A stretch of DNA of 64,000 nucleotides from DASSKA01 sp963839365 (lineage in GTDB: Bacteria; Actinomycetota; Actinomycetes; Propionibacteriales; Nocardioidaceae), in the NCBI GenBank assembly GCA_963839365.1, contig CAWIUT010000001.1, positions 434,001 through 498,000 on the forward strand, given 5' to 3'. The notes below the pieces were generated by a model. That model ran no database searches. It saw only the letters and a list, made by a program, of their open reading frames with translations, and had not been told where the DNA came from. The position numbers and the translations under genes were made by a program. The stretch's first letter is position 1. Each line of letters opens with the position of its first letter. This document shows, one piece after another, positions 23,393 to 31,884 of this stretch.

Positions 23393-24237
23393 CCGAGCAC
23401 CTCCCCCGCGGCCTGCACCCACCGGTCCCGCCACGGGCCGATGCCGGTCACCCCGACCGCGTGCAGCGCGCCGCCCCCGAGCACCGAGTACGACGGACGC
23501 ACCGCCGTGCGCCCGGACCGGTCGGTCGTGCTGGGGCGCACCACGTCCCGGGCGAGCCCGGCCGACGCCACCACCTCCTGGGCGAAGTCGAACCAGCTGG
23601 CCTGGCCCGCGGCGGTGGCGTGATAGGTCCCCGCGGGGACGTCGGCGGCCACCAGCCGGTGCACCAGCAAGGCGACGTCCCTGCTCCAGGTGGGCTGGCC
23701 CGTCTGGTCGGTCACCACCTCCACGGTCCCGCGCTCGCGAGCCAGCCTGGCGATCGTGCGGGGGAAACAGCCGCCCCCGGCGCCGTACAGCCACGCCGTG
23801 CGCAGCACCAGGTGTCCCTCGGGATGCTCCGCGCGCACCGCCCACTCGCCGGCCGCCTTCGTGCGTCCGTAGGCGGACACCGGCGCCAGCGGATGGTCCT
23901 CGGGGTAGGGCTGCCGGGACGCGCCGTCGAACACGTAGTCGGTGCTCAGGTGCACCAGCCGGGCGGCGTGTCGCCGCGCGGCGCGGGCCAGCAGTCCGGG
24001 CCCGACCGCGTTGACGGTGAACGCGGCCGCCTCGTGCGTCTCGGCGGCGTCCACAGCGGTCCAGCCGGCGCAGTTGACCACCACGTCGTGCCCCCGCACC
24101 GCGGCCGACACGTCCTCCTGGGCGGTGATGTCCAGGTCGCCGTGCCCCACGGCTGTCGCCTGCTCGCCGAGGTCTCGGAGCACGGCCACCACGTCGGCGC
24201 CGAGCAGCCCGCCGGCCCCGGTGACTAGCCAACGCAT
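23356..24237 (-). CDS. rmlD: dTDP-4-dehydrorhamnose reductase
   Basis: The last step of the pathway: NAD(P)H reduction to dTDP-L-rhamnose. This short-chain dehydrogenase-type protein has 293 residues, a Rossmann motif at the start (GAGGLLGADV), VNCAGWTAVDAAE, LSTDYVFDG and the catalytic Y-x-x-x-K (AYGRTKAAGE). It is transcribed opposite rmlA and rmlC, and its end overlaps rmlA by 37 nt. The start codon at 24237 faces the rmlC promoter 50 nt away. Confidence 0.95.
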   Translation of the reverse strand: MRWLVTGAGGLLGADVVAVLRDLGEQATAVGHGDLDITAQEDVSAAVRGHDVVVNCAGWTAVDAAETHEAAAFTVNAVGPGLLARAARRHAARLVHLSTDYVFDGASRQPYPEDHPLAPVSAYGRTKAAGEWAVRAEHPEGHLVLRTAWLYGAGGGCFPRTIARLARERGTVEVVTDQTGQPTWSRDVALLVHRLVAADVPAGTYHATAAGQASWFDFAQEVVASAGLARDVVRPSTTDRSGRTAVRPSYSVLGGGALHAVGVTGIGPWRDRWVQAAGEVLGQRPPGSSSPSR

Positions 24238-24274
24238 GACCTTGTCCTCTCACGAACGGTTCAGGGTCGGTTCG

Positions 24275-24280
24275 TACCCT
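24275..24280 (+). promoter_or_regulatory. -10 box, leaderless start of rmlC
   Basis: TACCCT, then 6 nt, then the GTG at 24287. No Shine-Dalgarno is present. Confidence 0.55.
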
Positions 24281-24286
24281 AGCCAG

Positions 24287-24913
24287 GTGGAGACTCGTGA
24301 GCTCTCGGTTCCCGGCGCGGTCGAGCTGACCCCGCTGGTGCTCCGCGACGGTCGTGGCGCCTTTCTGGAGTGGTTCCGGGCGGACGTGTTCGCCGACCTC
24401 ACCGGCACGCCGCTCACGCTGGCCCAGGCCAACTGCTCGGTCTCCTCGGCGGGGACGCTGCGCGGTATCCACTTCGCCGAGGTCCCGCCCGGCCAGGGCA
24501 AGTACGTCACCTGCCTGAGCGGGGCCGCCATGGACGTGGTGGTCGACATCCGCCCCGGCTCTCCCTGCTACGGCGGCTGGGACTCGGTGCTGCTGGACGA
24601 CCGCACCCACCGCACGGTGTGGCTGCCCGAGGGGCTCGGCCACGGCTTCATGGCGCTGACCGACGACACCGTGGTCGCCTACCTGCTCACCTCGCCGTAC
24701 GCCCCTGAGCGCGAGCACTCGGTCAACCCGCTCGACCCCGCGCTCGCGATCGACTGGCCGACGACCGGCCGGGACGGGGCACCGCTGACGCCGGTGCTCT
24801 CCGACCGGGACCGTGCCGCGCCGACGTTGGAGGAGGTTCGCCGCCGGGGGCTGCTGCCCGGACATGACTCGGGTCGCGGTCTCGGGCCGGCCGGCGCCGG
24901 TCCCGGGAGGTAG
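24287..24913 (+). CDS. rmlC: dTDP-4-dehydrorhamnose 3,5-epimerase
   Basis: This cupin-fold epimerase acts between RmlB and RmlD. Its 208 residues include the RmlC signature GTLRGIHFAEVPPGQGKYVTC (the catalytic His is in RGIHF), VDIRPGSPCYGGW, and VWLPEGLGHGFMAL. The last ~20 residues are Gly/Pro-rich and variable. The GTG start at 24287 is set by the TACCCT box 6 nt upstream; starting further upstream would cover that promoter. It is followed after 2 nt by the large membrane protein gene, so the two are co-transcribed. Confidence 0.95.
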   Translation: METRELSVPGAVELTPLVLRDGRGAFLEWFRADVFADLTGTPLTLAQANCSVSSAGTLRGIHFAEVPPGQGKYVTCLSGAAMDVVVDIRPGSPCYGGWDSVLLDDRTHRTVWLPEGLGHGFMALTDDTVVAYLLTSPYAPEREHSVNPLDPALAIDWPTTGRDGAPLTPVLSDRDRAAPTLEEVRRRGLLPGHDSGRGLGPAGAGPGR

Positions 24914-24915
24914 CC

Positions 24916-26949
24916 GTGACCGCGCAGCGGCGCGCCGACCGGGAGCCGACCTGGGTGGTGGTCGTGGACGCCGTCCTCGACGGGTCGGTGCTCTCCTTCG
25001 CGCTGTGGACGCTGATGTACACCGCGGCGATGATCCTGCACTGGTCGGCCTGGGCCACCGGCGAGGTGTGGCTCCCCCTCGCCTTGTTGGTGGTCGGGAC
25101 GTGCGTGACGCGCGAGGTGCTGCCGCTGACCCGGAACACGCCGTCCCCGGAGCCGGAGATCGCGGGGCCGCGGCTCCCCCGGCTCCGATGGTGGCACGAG
25201 CTGCGCTACCTCCTGCTCGGCGGCGGAGTCCTGCTCGCTGCGTTCGCGGCCGCGCTCGCCTACCGCGCACCGGTGATGGACTTCCGCCGGCTGTGGGAGG
25301 CGGGCATGGTCGGTTCGCTGCTGATAGGCGCGTTCGCGGTCACCCGGGGCAGGTTCGAGGAACCCGGCCACCAGGGCCGCGCCCTCGGCTCGCGCACCCA
25401 CCTGATGGCCGCGGCGACGACGCTGGGCCTCGGGGTGTTCACGATGTTCGTGCGCAACCCGAACTCCGACGACATCTACTACGTGAACCGGTCGGTGTGG
25501 GTGGCCCAGCGCGGTACGTTCCCCACCCGCGACACCATCTTCAGCGCGGCTCACTTCCACTCCACCTACGGGTTCCCCGTCGCCTCGGTGGAGGGCCTGC
25601 TCGGCTCACTGGCGCACCTGTTCGGGTACGGCGGGGCCACGTTCACCTACCTGGTCGCCGCGCCGGTGTTCGTCGTCCTCGCCGCCTGGGCGCTGTGGCG
25701 CCTCACCGCCGCGTGGGCGCCCCGCCGGGCGCTGCTCGTCTTCATGGTCGCCATCCTGGTCTACCTGTGGTGCGCGGCGGGCACGATCGGGGACTTCGCC
25801 TACGCGCGGATGTGGCAGGGCAAGGTGCTCGGGATCTGTCTCGTGGTGCCACTGGCCTGGCTGTACCTCACCCGGCTGGCGCGGGCGAGCCGCACGGGTG
25901 ACAAGGCCTGGACGATGTTCCTGCTGCTCGGCCTGGGCGTGGCGTTCGTCGGGCTCTCCACCACCGGGATCATCATGGCCCCGGTGATGGCATGCGCCAT
26001 GGTGCTGGCCGTGCCGTTCCTGTGGCGCGGCTGGGGGCGGCTGCTGTCCGGGACGGTGCTGTTCGCGCTCGGCCCGGTGGTCGCCGGGCTGGGTGTGCTG
26101 CTGTTCACCTCGCAGGTAGCCCAGGTCTGGCAGAGGACCAAGCCGCCGGCCAAGGCGTTCGACCGGGTGGTCGGTCCTGACCCGTGGCTGGTGGCCCTGT
26201 TGGTGCTCGGGCTGCTGGTCGGCCCCGCCCTGGTCCGCAACCGGGAGGGCCGCGCCTTCGCCGCAGCCGCCACGTTCGTGGTGTTCGCCGTGCTCACCCA
26301 CGGGCTGTTCGGGCTCATGAACGCCTACACCGGCGCCGGCCCCATCGACTACCGGCTGCTGCTGATCACCCCGATCCCGTTGCTCGTCGGGCTGCTCGTC
26401 GCCGTGCCCCTCCCCGAGATCCTGCCTCGGCTGGTGCGGTGGCCGGTGGTCGCTGCCCTCGCCGCCGGCCTGATCCTGGTGACCACGGCGAACGGGACGC
26501 CGGTCTGGAGCAAGGAGGTCGGCGCGGCCCTGACTACCCGTCCGACGTGGAAGACGCACCTGGTCGCGCTGCACGACACCAGGCGGGTGGTCGCGATGCG
26601 CCCCGGCCCGGGGCCGGTGCTGCTGCCCAAGGGCGGCATGGCGTTGATGGCGCTGCTGACCACGCGCGTGCACGCGGTCGCCCCGCGCCGGTTCTACCTG
26701 CACGGCCTGCCGGAGGAGGCCGGGAACGTGATCCCCCGCAAGGTGCTGATCCGGGTGGTCAGCCCCACGGCCAAGGGGCTCCCCCCGCTGCCCCGGGTCG
26801 AGCGGGCACTCGCCGATCTGAACGTCAGCCTGGCCTGCGACTATGCCACGCACGTGACCGCGCTGGCGGAGCTGGAGCGGGCCGGCTACCGCTCCCCGCA
26901 GCGGGTCGGGTCGCTGATCTGCCTCAGTCCTCCGCCGAAGGCGGGCTGA
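24916..26949 (+). CDS. Large polytopic membrane protein, possible GT-C type
   Basis: A 677-residue membrane protein with about 13 predicted helices. It begins with two cytoplasmic/membrane segments and then has an outer-loop sequence NPNSDDIYYVNRSVWVAQRG in which a paired acidic motif sits just after a helix, as in GT-C glycosyltransferases. A soluble C-terminal region of about 120 residues follows the last helix. It may belong to a domain-of-unknown-function family of actinobacterial membrane proteins (DUF6077-like; not verified). The GTG at 24916 is 2 nt after the rmlC stop, which implies a link to rhamnose-containing glycan assembly. Its 3' end overlaps rmlB on the other strand by 26 nt. 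The function is unproven. Confidence 0.6.
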   Translation: MTAQRRADREPTWVVVVDAVLDGSVLSFALWTLMYTAAMILHWSAWATGEVWLPLALLVVGTCVTREVLPLTRNTPSPEPEIAGPRLPRLRWWHELRYLLLGGGVLLAAFAAALAYRAPVMDFRRLWEAGMVGSLLIGAFAVTRGRFEEPGHQGRALGSRTHLMAAATTLGLGVFTMFVRNPNSDDIYYVNRSVWVAQRGTFPTRDTIFSAAHFHSTYGFPVASVEGLLGSLAHLFGYGGATFTYLVAAPVFVVLAAWALWRLTAAWAPRRALLVFMVAILVYLWCAAGTIGDFAYARMWQGKVLGICLVVPLAWLYLTRLARASRTGDKAWTMFLLLGLGVAFVGLSTTGIIMAPVMACAMVLAVPFLWRGWGRLLSGTVLFALGPVVAGLGVLLFTSQVAQVWQRTKPPAKAFDRVVGPDPWLVALLVLGLLVGPALVRNREGRAFAAAATFVVFAVLTHGLFGLMNAYTGAGPIDYRLLLITPIPLLVGLLVAVPLPEILPRLVRWPVVAALAAGLILVTTANGTPVWSKEVGAALTTRPTWKTHLVALHDTRRVVAMRPGPGPVLLPKGGMALMALLTTRVHAVAPRRFYLHGLPEEAGNVIPRKVLIRVVSPTAKGLPPLPRVERALADLNVSLACDYATHVTALAELERAGYRSPQRVGSLICLSPPPKAG

Positions 26950-27940
26950 CGAGATGTGCGCGTTGCTTCAGTGGCTGCCACCAGTCCCGATGCGCCTGGT
27001 ACCACCGCACGGTGGCGGCCAGCCCGTCTTCGAACCGCACCCGGGGCGCGTAGCCGAGCTCGGTGCGGATCTTGGTGATGTCCACGCTGTAGCGCAGGTC
27101 GTGCCCGAGCCGGTCCGGCACGTGGCGCACCCGGTCCCAGCCGGTGCCGGTGGCCTCCAGCAGCAGCCCGGTGAGCTCCTTGTTGGTCAGCTCGGTGCCG
27201 CCGCCGATGTTGTAGACCTCCCCGGGACGGCCGGACTCCAGCACCAGGTGCACCCCGCGACAGTGGTCGTCGACGTGCAGCCAGTCCCGCACGTTGGCGC
27301 CCTCGCCGTACAGCGGCACCTCGCCGCCGTCGATGAGGTTGGTGACGAACAGCGGGATGACCTTCTCCGGGAACTGGTAGGGGCCGTAGTTGTTCGAGCA
27401 GCGGGTCACGCACACCGGCAGCCCGTGGGTGCTGAAGTAGGCGCGGGCCAGCAGGTCGGCCGAGGCCTTCGACGCCGAGTAGGGCGAGTTCGGGGCCACC
27501 GGCTCCTCCTCGGACCACGAACCGGTCGGGATCGACCCGTACACCTCGTCGGTCGACACCTGCACGAACTTCGACACCGAGCGCTCACGGGCGGCGTCGA
27601 GCAGGGTCTGGGTGCCGACCACGTTGGTCATCACGAAGTCGGCCGCGCCCAGGATGGAGCGGTCCACGTGCGACTCGGCGGCGAAGTGCACCACCGCGTC
27701 GACCTCGGCCACCAGCCGGTCCACCAGCGCCCGATCGCAGACGTCCCCCTGCACGAACCGCAGCCGCTCGTCGTCGCGCACCGGGTCCAGGTTGGCCAGG
27801 TTCCCGGCGTAGGTGAGCCGGTCCAGCACCACCACCGACTCCGGCCGGACACCACCCCACGCCTCGCCCAGCACCGACCGCACGTAGTGGGAGCCGATGA
27901 AGCCGGCACCCCCGGTGACCAGAAGCCGCATGCGGCTCAT
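26924..27940 (-). CDS. rmlB: dTDP-glucose 4,6-dehydratase
   Basis: The second step of dTDP-rhamnose synthesis. This extended SDR has 338 residues with GGAGFIGSHYVRSVL (NAD site), HFAAESHVDRSI, STDEVYGSI (catalytic D-E pair) and YSASKASAD (Y-x-x-x-K), then NNYGPYQFPEKVIPLF. Two ATG starts are possible, 27940 and 27931. The second gives the more usual MRLLVTGG N-terminus, and a weak TTAGAT box precedes it by 7 nt. It is convergent with the membrane protein gene and divergent from the GT2 gene at 28001. Confidence 0.96.
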   Translation of the reverse strand: MSRMRLLVTGGAGFIGSHYVRSVLGEAWGGVRPESVVVLDRLTYAGNLANLDPVRDDERLRFVQGDVCDRALVDRLVAEVDAVVHFAAESHVDRSILGAADFVMTNVVGTQTLLDAARERSVSKFVQVSTDEVYGSIPTGSWSEEEPVAPNSPYSASKASADLLARAYFSTHGLPVCVTRCSNNYGPYQFPEKVIPLFVTNLIDGGEVPLYGEGANVRDWLHVDDHCRGVHLVLESGRPGEVYNIGGGTELTNKELTGLLLEATGTGWDRVRHVPDRLGHDLRYSVDITKIRTELGYAPRVRFEDGLAATVRWYQAHRDWWQPLKQRAHLVSPPSAED

Positions 27941-27987
27941 CTAACCACCTCGCGCCTCGGCTCCTCCGGGTCCGTGGACCCGCTGCC

Positions 27988-27993
27988 TAGCAT
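27988..27993 (+). promoter_or_regulatory. -10 box, leaderless start of GT2 gene
   Basis: TAGCAT followed by 7 nt and the ATG at 28001. The earlier ATG at 27992 overlaps the box, so 28001 is preferred. Confidence 0.5.
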
Positions 27994-28000
27994 GGACGGC

Positions 28001-28753
28001 ATGGGAGTGTCGCGGGACGATCCCCGCAGGATCCTGGTCGTCATCCCGGCCTGGAACGAGGCGCGCACCGTGGCCGACGTGGTCTGCGAGGTGCGCGAGA
28101 CCTGCCCGTCGCTCGACGTCCTCGTCGTGGACGACGGGTCGTGGGACGACACGGCCGCGGCCGCGCGCTCCGCCGGCGCGCTGGTGTGCCGGCTTCCCTT
28201 CAACCTGGGCGTGGGCGGAGCCATGCGTGCCGGCTACCGCTACGCGCTGCGCCACGGCTACGACGTGGTGGTGCAGGTCGACGCCGACGGGCAGCACGAC
28301 CCGGCCTACGTGGGCCGGCTGGTCGACGCGCTCGACGACGCCGACGTGGTGATCGGCGCCCGGTTCGCGGGCGAGGGTTCCTACCCAGCCCGGGGTCCGC
28401 GCCGGTGGGCCATGGTGATGCTCGCGCACACGCTGTCCCGGCTGGCCAGGCACCGGCTCAGCGACGTGACCAGCGGGTTCCGGGCCGCCGACCTCCGGGC
28501 GATCGGGGTGTTCGCCACCTACTACCCCACCGAGTACCTCGGGGACACCGTGGAGTCGCTGGTCATCGCCTTGCGCAACGGCTGCCGGGTCACGCAGGTG
28601 CCGGTGACGATGCGTCCCCGGGCCGCGGGCCGGGCGAGCCAGTCCCCGGTCCGGGCCGGGGTCTACCTGGTGCGCGCGGTCGCCGCGCTCGGTCTCGGCC
28701 TGGTCCGGCGCTGGCCGCACGTCCCCGAGACAACGACACGGGAGCTCAGCTGA
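28001..28753 (+). CDS. GT2 glycosyltransferase, polyprenyl-phosphate type
   Basis: A 250-residue GT2 enzyme like dolichol/polyprenyl-phosphate sugar synthases. It starts RILVVIPAWNEARTVADVV, with LVVDDGSWDDT, FNLGVGGAMRAGYRYAL and QVDADGQHDP (the D-x-D metal site). There is no membrane domain, which fits the soluble DPM1-like form that loads a sugar on a lipid carrier. It is followed after 1 nt by a DUF2304 protein and then a second GT2, a trio often found in surface-glycan loci. The start at 28001 is supported by the -10 spacing. The sugar transferred is unknown; glucose, mannose or another hexose are possible. Confidence 0.85.
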   Translation: MGVSRDDPRRILVVIPAWNEARTVADVVCEVRETCPSLDVLVVDDGSWDDTAAAARSAGALVCRLPFNLGVGGAMRAGYRYALRHGYDVVVQVDADGQHDPAYVGRLVDALDDADVVIGARFAGEGSYPARGPRRWAMVMLAHTLSRLARHRLSDVTSGFRAADLRAIGVFATYYPTEYLGDTVESLVIALRNGCRVTQVPVTMRPRAAGRASQSPVRAGVYLVRAVAALGLGLVRRWPHVPETTTRELS

Positions 28754-28754
28754 C

Positions 28755-29126
28755 ATGGACCCGAACTTCGTCCTCGGCCTCGTCGGCTCGGTCATCACCC
28801 TGGTGGTGCTGTTCGAGATGCTGCGCCGGCACCAGCTGCGCGAGAAGTACGCCGTGTTCTGGGTCGTCGTCGCAGTGGCCGCGATCGTGGTCGCGCTGTT
28901 CCCGCGGCTGCTGTTCTGGACCGCTCGGGTGGTCGGCGTCGAGGTGCCGACCAACCTGCTGTTCTTCGTCGCCAGCTTCGTGCTGCTGGTGGTGAGCATC
29001 CAGCACAGCTACGAGCTGGGCCGGATGGAGGAGCGCACCCGGACCCTCGCCGAGGAGCTGGCGCTGCTGCGCCTGGAGACCGAGGACCTGCGCGCGCAGG
29101 CGGACCGGCCGGACCCCGATGCCTGA
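28755..29126 (+). CDS. DUF2304 small membrane protein
   Basis: A 123-residue DUF2304 protein with three hydrophobic segments (about 5-20, 34-52 and 66-84) and a C-terminal acidic coiled-coil-like tail (RMEERTRTLAEELALLRLETEDL). Members are regularly encoded beside polyprenyl-phosphate glycosyltransferases and may anchor or assist them. The gene starts 1 nt after the preceding GT2 stop and overlaps the following GT2 by 8 nt, so all three are made together. The molecular role is not known; the partnership is inferred from the gene arrangement. Confidence 0.85.
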   Translation: MDPNFVLGLVGSVITLVVLFEMLRRHQLREKYAVFWVVVAVAAIVVALFPRLLFWTARVVGVEVPTNLLFFVASFVLLVVSIQHSYELGRMEERTRTLAEELALLRLETEDLRAQADRPDPDA

Positions 29127-30150
29127 CCGGCCCGGCCTCCCGCGGGTCACCGCGGTCGTCCTCGCCTACGGGCCGCAGCCGCTGCTCTCGGAGTGCGTGG
29201 ACATGCTGCTGGAGTCCGCGGGCGTGGACGTCGACGTGGTGCTCGTCGACAACGGCGGTACGGCGGACGCGGTGGACCGGCTCGCCGGCCGGACCGGGGT
29301 GCAGGTGCTGCGCCCGGGACGCAACACCGGCTTCACGGGGGGCTGCAACCTGGGGGCAAGGCAAGCGCGCGGCGACTACCTGGCGTTCGTGAACAGCGAC
29401 GCGGTGGTGGAGCCGAAGGCCCTCGCCGCGCTGGTCGCCTCGCTGGACGACCCGGGAGTGGGCCTGGTGACGGCCGGCCTCCGGCTCGCCGACCGGCCCG
29501 GGCTGATGAACTCCGCGGGCAACCCGGTGCACTACCTCGGCCTGTCCTGGGCAGGCGGGCTCGGCGAGCCCGCCGCCGCGCACGCCACCCCGACGGACGT
29601 GGCAAGCGCGAGCGGGGCGGCGATGGCCTGCCGTCGCCGGACCTGGCAGGAGCTCGGCGGCCTGTGCGAGGAGCTGTTCGCCTACTGCGAGGACGCCGAG
29701 CTCAGCCTGCGTTGCTGGCAGCGCGGTCTCCGGGTGGTCTACGTGCCCGACGCCGTGGTGGCGCACCACTACGAGTTCCACCGCAACCCGAACAAGTTCT
29801 ACCTGCTGGAGCGCAACCGGCTGTTCACGCTGCTCACCCTCTACGAGGCGCGCACCTTGGCGCTGCTGGCCCCGGCGCTGCTCGGGCTCGAGCTGGCGGT
29901 CCTCGGCGTGGCGCTGCGCCAGGGGTGGGCGCGGCAGAAGCTGCGGGGCTGGTGGTGGCTGGTCCGGCACCGGGCGGCGGTGCGGGCCCGGCGGGAGCGC
30001 ATGCAGGCGGCGCGCGTGCGCAGCGACCGGGAGCTGGCGGTTCTGCTCACCGGCCGGTTCGCCCCCGGCCCGGGGTCCGGGATCAGCGCCCCACCGGTGC
30101 TGTCGTGGCTGTCGGAGCGCTACTGGCGGTTGGCCCGCCGGCTGCTGTGA
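29119..30150 (+). CDS. GT2 glycosyltransferase (rhamnosyltransferase-like)
   Basis: A 343-residue family-2 glycosyltransferase. The GT-A domain covers about 8-260: VTAVVLAYGPQPLLSECV, VLVDNGGTADAV, GRNTGFTGGCNLGARQARGDYLAFVNSDAVVEP (N-S-D in place of D-x-D) and ELFAYCEDAELSLR (the E-D-x-E/D catalytic region). A hydrophobic patch near 250-270 suggests peripheral membrane attachment. It resembles WbbL-type rhamnosyltransferases, and the rml genes next to it make dTDP-rhamnose a sensible donor; this is inference. The ATG overlaps the DUF2304 gene by 8 nt. The gene is convergent with gtrA, 4 nt between stops. Confidence 0.82.
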   Translation: MPDRPGLPRVTAVVLAYGPQPLLSECVDMLLESAGVDVDVVLVDNGGTADAVDRLAGRTGVQVLRPGRNTGFTGGCNLGARQARGDYLAFVNSDAVVEPKALAALVASLDDPGVGLVTAGLRLADRPGLMNSAGNPVHYLGLSWAGGLGEPAAAHATPTDVASASGAAMACRRRTWQELGGLCEELFAYCEDAELSLRCWQRGLRVVYVPDAVVAHHYEFHRNPNKFYLLERNRLFTLLTLYEARTLALLAPALLGLELAVLGVALRQGWARQKLRGWWWLVRHRAAVRARRERMQAARVRSDRELAVLLTGRFAPGPGSGISAPPVLSWLSERYWRLARRLL

Positions 30151-30154
30151 CCGC

Positions 30155-30661
30155 TCACGCGGCGCGCTGGCCCCGGCCCTCGGTGACCCGCTGCTGGCGG
30201 GCCAGGGCAACCTCAGGGTGCAAGAAGACGAACCGGCGGAAGGCCCAGAACCGGGCCGCGGTGCCGAACACCAGGCCGAACCCGTTCGCGGCCACGTTGT
30301 CGGACACGGGATCGTCGCGGTGCAGCACGTAGCGGCTGAACGCCAGGCAGAGCAACGGAATCGCCATCGAGGCGGTGTTGATCACGAAGAAGGCCACCCG
30401 ACCGCCGGCCCGACCGACGACCTCCCGGTGCCGGAACGCCCAGGAGCGGCTGCCGCGGTAGCTGACCACCATCCCGACGGTGTTGGCGATCACGTACGCC
30501 GGCAGCGGCCATCGGTGCATCGGTGCGGGCAGCGCCCAGTCGCCGTGCACCAGCGCGTTGAAGATCACCACGGACACGAGGGTCGCGAGACCGCCGACCG
30601 TGAGGAACTTGGCGACCTCGCTGGCGACCTCGCGCACGAGGTCCTGCAGAGATCGGGCCAT
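30155..30661 (-). CDS. GtrA family membrane protein
   Basis: A 168-residue GtrA-like protein with four membrane helices (FLTVGGLATLVSVVIFNAL onwards) and the conserved V-S-Y-x-G/S-x-R-x-W-x-F element, here VVSYRGSRSWAFRHRE. GtrA proteins are proposed to move polyprenyl-phosphate sugars or help glycosyltransferases. The mycobacterial member Rv3789 belongs to arabinogalactan synthesis, so it suits this glycan region. I chose the ATG at 30661 because TAGGCT lies 8 nt before it; a start at 30691 would cover that box. It is downstream of the acyl-CoA dehydrogenase gene but has its own promoter. Confidence 0.85.
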   Translation of the reverse strand: MARSLQDLVREVASEVAKFLTVGGLATLVSVVIFNALVHGDWALPAPMHRWPLPAYVIANTVGMVVSYRGSRSWAFRHREVVGRAGGRVAFFVINTASMAIPLLCLAFSRYVLHRDDPVSDNVAANGFGLVFGTAARFWAFRRFVFLHPEVALARQQRVTEGRGQRAA

Positions 30662-30669
30662 GAGCGGCA

Positions 30670-30675
30670 AGCCTA
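30670..30675 (-). promoter_or_regulatory. -10 box, leaderless start of gtrA-like gene
   Basis: TAGGCT on the minus strand, then 8 nt, then the ATG at 30661. It lies between the acyl-CoA dehydrogenase stop and this start. Confidence 0.45.
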
Positions 30676-30687
30676 GCCGGGAGCCGG

Positions 30688-31869
30688 TCACTCCACCGGC
30701 AGGCCACGCCCCCGGGCGATCAGCATCCGCTGCACCTCCGAGGTGCCCTCACCGATCTCGAGCACCTTGGCGTCCCGGTAGAAGCGCGTGACCGGGTACT
30801 CCTCCATGAACCCGTAGCCGCCGAAGACCTGGGTGGCGATCCGGGTGGCGGTGACCGCCGACTCGGTGGCGTACAGCTTCGCCACCGCGGCGGCCTGCTT
30901 GAACTCGGCGGCCGGCCGGCCGGCGTCCTTCATCGCCGCCGCCTTGTAGGTCAGCAGCCGGGAGGCCTGCAGCATCACCTCGAGGTCGGCGACCTGGAAG
31001 GCCACCCCCTGCTTGGCGCCGATGGGCACCCCGAACGTGGTCCGCTCCCCGGCGTACTGCACCGCCATGTCGAGACAGGCCTGGATGCAGCCGACGGCGA
31101 GCGCCGCGATCGCGACCCTGCCGTCGTCGAGGGTGGCCAGGAACTGGGCGAACCCGCGGCCGCGCGCCCCGAGCAGGTGGGACTCGGGCACCCGGGCGTC
31201 GCTGAAGGTCAGCGGGTGCGTGTCCGAGGCGTGCCAGCCGAGCTTGTCGTAGGCCGGCTCGGCGACGAACCCCGGCGTACCGGAGGGGACGATGATCGTG
31301 GAGATCTCCGCCCTGCCGTCGTCCCGGGTCCCCGTGCGCGCCGTCACGGTCACCAGGGAGGTGATGGCGGACCCGGAGTTGGTGATGAACTGCTTGGCGC
31401 CGTTGACCACCCACTCGCCGTCGACCAGCTCGGCGCGGGTCTTGGTGGCCCCGGCGTCGGAGCCGGCCCCCGGCTCGGTCAGCCCGAACCCGGCCAGCTT
31501 CCGGCCGGCGATGAGGTCCGGCAGGTAGGTCTGCTTCTGCTCCTCGGTGCCGAAGGTGAGGATCGGGTTGATGCCCAGCCCGACACCGGCCTCCAAGGTG
31601 ATGCCCAGCGACTGGTCGACACGGCCGATCTCCTCGATCGCCAGACACAACGACGTGAAGCCGCCGGCAGTGCTGTCCAGACCGGCGCCACCGAGCTCCT
31701 CGGGCGCGGTCAGCCCGAAGAGCCCGAGCTCACCCATCTTCGCCACCACCTCGACCGGGAAGTGGTGGTCGCGGTCCCACTGCGCTGCGTGCGGGGCGAT
31801 CTCCTTCTCGGCGAAGTCGCGGACGCTCGCCCGGAACGTCTCGTGCTCCGGCGACAGCTCGTAGGACAT
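30688..31869 (-). CDS. Acyl-CoA dehydrogenase under LiuR-like control
   Basis: A flavoprotein acyl-CoA dehydrogenase of 393 residues: AGFGLTEPGAGSDAGATKTRA and KQFITNSGSAITSLVTVTA for FAD and substrate, VFGGYGFMEEYPVTRFYRDAKV, and EIGEGTSEVQRMLI, whose EGT Glu is in the usual catalytic position. Isovaleryl-CoA dehydrogenases lack that Glu, so leucine-specific activity is less likely than a general short- or branched-chain one. The ATG at 31869 has AGGGAG 5 nt upstream; a GTG at 31875 is the alternative. It diverges from a MerR regulator across a long palindrome that should control it. Confidence 0.9.
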   Translation of the reverse strand: MSYELSPEHETFRASVRDFAEKEIAPHAAQWDRDHHFPVEVVAKMGELGLFGLTAPEELGGAGLDSTAGGFTSLCLAIEEIGRVDQSLGITLEAGVGLGINPILTFGTEEQKQTYLPDLIAGRKLAGFGLTEPGAGSDAGATKTRAELVDGEWVVNGAKQFITNSGSAITSLVTVTARTGTRDDGRAEISTIIVPSGTPGFVAEPAYDKLGWHASDTHPLTFSDARVPESHLLGARGRGFAQFLATLDDGRVAIAALAVGCIQACLDMAVQYAGERTTFGVPIGAKQGVAFQVADLEVMLQASRLLTYKAAAMKDAGRPAAEFKQAAAVAKLYATESAVTATRIATQVFGGYGFMEEYPVTRFYRDAKVLEIGEGTSEVQRMLIARGRGLPVE

Positions 31870-31884
31870 GCTCACTCCCTGGTC

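Noticed and set aside
21854..25270. A 1138-codon open frame on the minus strand
   Set aside because: It crosses maf, rmlA, rmlD and rmlC as a shadow of other frames. No motif is present and each region has a better-supported gene.
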